DNA of 64,000 nt from positions 3,961,501 to 4,025,500 of the forward strand of contig NZ_JQNB01000001.1 of NCBI RefSeq assembly GCF_000745005.1, written 5' to 3'. The stretch comes from Luteibacter sp. 9135. Lineage in GTDB: Bacteria; Pseudomonadota; Gammaproteobacteria; Xanthomonadales; Rhodanobacteraceae. A program made the translations under genes and the position numbers. Under the pieces are notes generated by a model. The model worked only from the letters and a program-made list of their open reading frames with translations. It did no database searches and was not told the origin of the DNA. Shown here in pieces: positions 63,039 to 64,000 of the stretch (within the stretch, counting starts at the first letter, position 1; each line of letters starts with the position of its first letter).

Positions 63039-63782
63039 TCAAGGCATGTACATGCCGCCGTTGACATGGAGCGTCTCGCCGGTGATGTAGCGGGCCGCCG
63101 GCGAGGCCAGGAAGGCCACGGCCTGGGCGATATCGTCGGCGTCGCCCAGGTGCCCCAGGGCGATCCCGGCCAGGAGGCCAGCACGCTGCTCGTCCGGCAG
63201 GGCACGCGTCATGTCCGTATCGATGAAGCCCGGGGCCACGACATTGACGGTGATGCCGCGCGAACCGATCTCGCGGGCCAGCGATTTGGAAAACGCGATG
63301 ATGCCGGCCTTGGCAGCGGCGTAGTTGGTCTGCCCGGGGTTGCCCGTCAGGCCCACCACGGACGCAATGCTGATGATACGGCCCTTGCGCGCCTTCATCA
63401 TGCCGCGCATCACCGCCTTGGAGGTGCGGAACACCGAGGTGAGGTTGGTATCGATGATCGCGCTCCAGTCCTCTTCCTTCATGCGCATGAGCAGCTGGTC
63501 GCGGGTGATACCGGCATTATTCACCAGGACGGACACGGGACTGGCCTCCTTGCCGATGGCCTCGACGAGCGCCTCGATGGCCGCCGGATCGGTGACGTCC
63601 AGCACGCGGCCATGGCCGCCCTGGGGCTGCAGGCGCTGGCCGATGGCCTGCGCACCCGCTTCACTGGTCGCGGTACCGAACACGGTGGCGCCCTGCGCAG
63701 CGAGAAGATCGGCAATGGCGGCACCGATGCCCCGGCTGGCACCGGTGACGAGGGCGACTTCGCCCTTGAGGGTCTGGGTCAT
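63039..63782 (-). CDS. fabG: 3-oxoacyl-ACP reductase
   Basis: A 247-residue NADPH-dependent SDR that reduces the beta-keto group in each elongation cycle. It shows TGASRGIG at about 14-21, NNAGITRDQLLMRM near 88-101 (characteristic of FabG), catalytic Ser plus TNYAAAKAGIIAFSKSLARE near 151-170, and the C-terminal TGETLHVNGGMYM. ATG at 63782 gives the standard start. It is 46 bases downstream of fabD. Confidence 0.97.
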   Translation of the reverse strand: MTQTLKGEVALVTGASRGIGAAIADLLAAQGATVFGTATSEAGAQAIGQRLQPQGGHGRVLDVTDPAAIEALVEAIGKEASPVSVLVNNAGITRDQLLMRMKEEDWSAIIDTNLTSVFRTSKAVMRGMMKARKGRIISIASVVGLTGNPGQTNYAAAKAGIIAFSKSLAREIGSRGITVNVVAPGFIDTDMTRALPDEQRAGLLAGIALGHLGDADDIAQAVAFLASPAARYITGETLHVNGGMYMP

Positions 63783-63828
63783 GGGAATGTCCTGTCGTAC
63801 CTGGGAGGGAGAGGGAGGGGCAACGGGG

Positions 63829-64000
63829 TCAGGCCTGCGCGGCGGCCAGCGCGGCATCCAGATCGGCCGGCGTACCGAGCGGCCGGGCGTCCACCGACTT
63901 GTCGATACGCTTGATCAACCCCGCCAGCACCTTGCCCGGCCCGCATTCGAGCGCCTGGGTGACGCCTGCGGCGGCCAGCGCCTGGACGCATTCGGTCCAG
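63829..64000 (-). CDS. fabD: Malonyl-CoA:ACP transacylase, C-terminal end
   Basis: The last 57 codons of a gene that continues past the window. The segment contains the FabD signature ALECGPGKVLAGLIKRID just before the C-terminus and ends AALAAAQA followed by TGA. Its position directly before fabG and acpP supports the assignment. The active-site GHSLGE lies outside the window. Confidence 0.9.
   Translation of the reverse strand, partial: WTECVQALAAAGVTQALECGPGKVLAGLIKRIDKSVDARPLGTPADLDAALAAAQA

Overview
The window is GC-rich (about two thirds G+C) chromosomal DNA from a gammaproteobacterium of the Lysobacterales/Xanthomonadales. The layout best fits Rhodanobacteraceae, perhaps Luteibacter or Dyella. 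This rests on protein resemblance (PilH-like regulator, NuoB N-terminus, class III PHA synthase), on the runs sucA-sucB-lpdA, mtnA...gyrA, nuoA-N and rimP-nusA-infB-rbfA-truB-rpsO-pnp, and on GTAG-type REP palindromes. The genus is inference; no database was searched.

Layout. 1-772: end of a cupin-type ribosomal oxygenase gene and a small conserved gene. 905-6514: 2-oxoglutarate dehydrogenase complex. 6609-7754: IS110-family copy 1 (minus). 7907-10938: LOG-family protein, PilH-like regulator, CbpA/DnaJ-like co-chaperone (minus) and peroxiredoxin. 10990-20403 (minus): gyrA, gtrA-like, mtnA, phaC-phaE, GH3 glucosidase, TetR regulator; a divergent SDR gene ends at 21230. 21252-23267: two inverted copies of a palindromic repeat bracketing IS110 copy 2 (21680-22825, plus). 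23334-32641 (minus): the pnp-to-rimP translation/RNA cluster. 32974-42129: accessory block (GIY-YIG-like protein, sedolisin protease, orphan antitoxin-like protein, GH35 galactosidase, membrane lipoprotein, MFS transporter, MFS remnant, small membrane protein). 42225-42301: initiator tRNA. 42742-57475 (minus): all fourteen Complex I genes. 57794-64000 (minus): PilZ, PIG-L deacetylase, holB, mltG, fabF, acpP, fabG and the end of fabD.

The most striking system is the pair of almost identical 1146-bp IS110 copies. Both are inserted at the same dinucleotide inside the GTAG head of a REP palindrome. The noncoding end upstream of each transposase contains, in the order known for bridge RNAs, a loop that matches both sides of the REP target and a second loop that matches both ends of the element. 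All four guide segments can be read directly from the sequence. This suggests an RNA-guided IS110 recombinase specialised on the host's own REP elements.

Other points: at least fourteen REP copies, several in head-out inverted pairs and some with compensatory stem changes; a 236-238-bp repeat family whose two arms co-vary; terminators without an obvious gene upstream (candidate small RNA or leader attenuators); a roughly 9.6-kb accessory block between the initiator tRNA and rimP, which are neighbours in E. coli; and a very histidine-rich segment in NuoL. Nearly all core genes appear intact; the only clear gene remnant is the MFS fragment.
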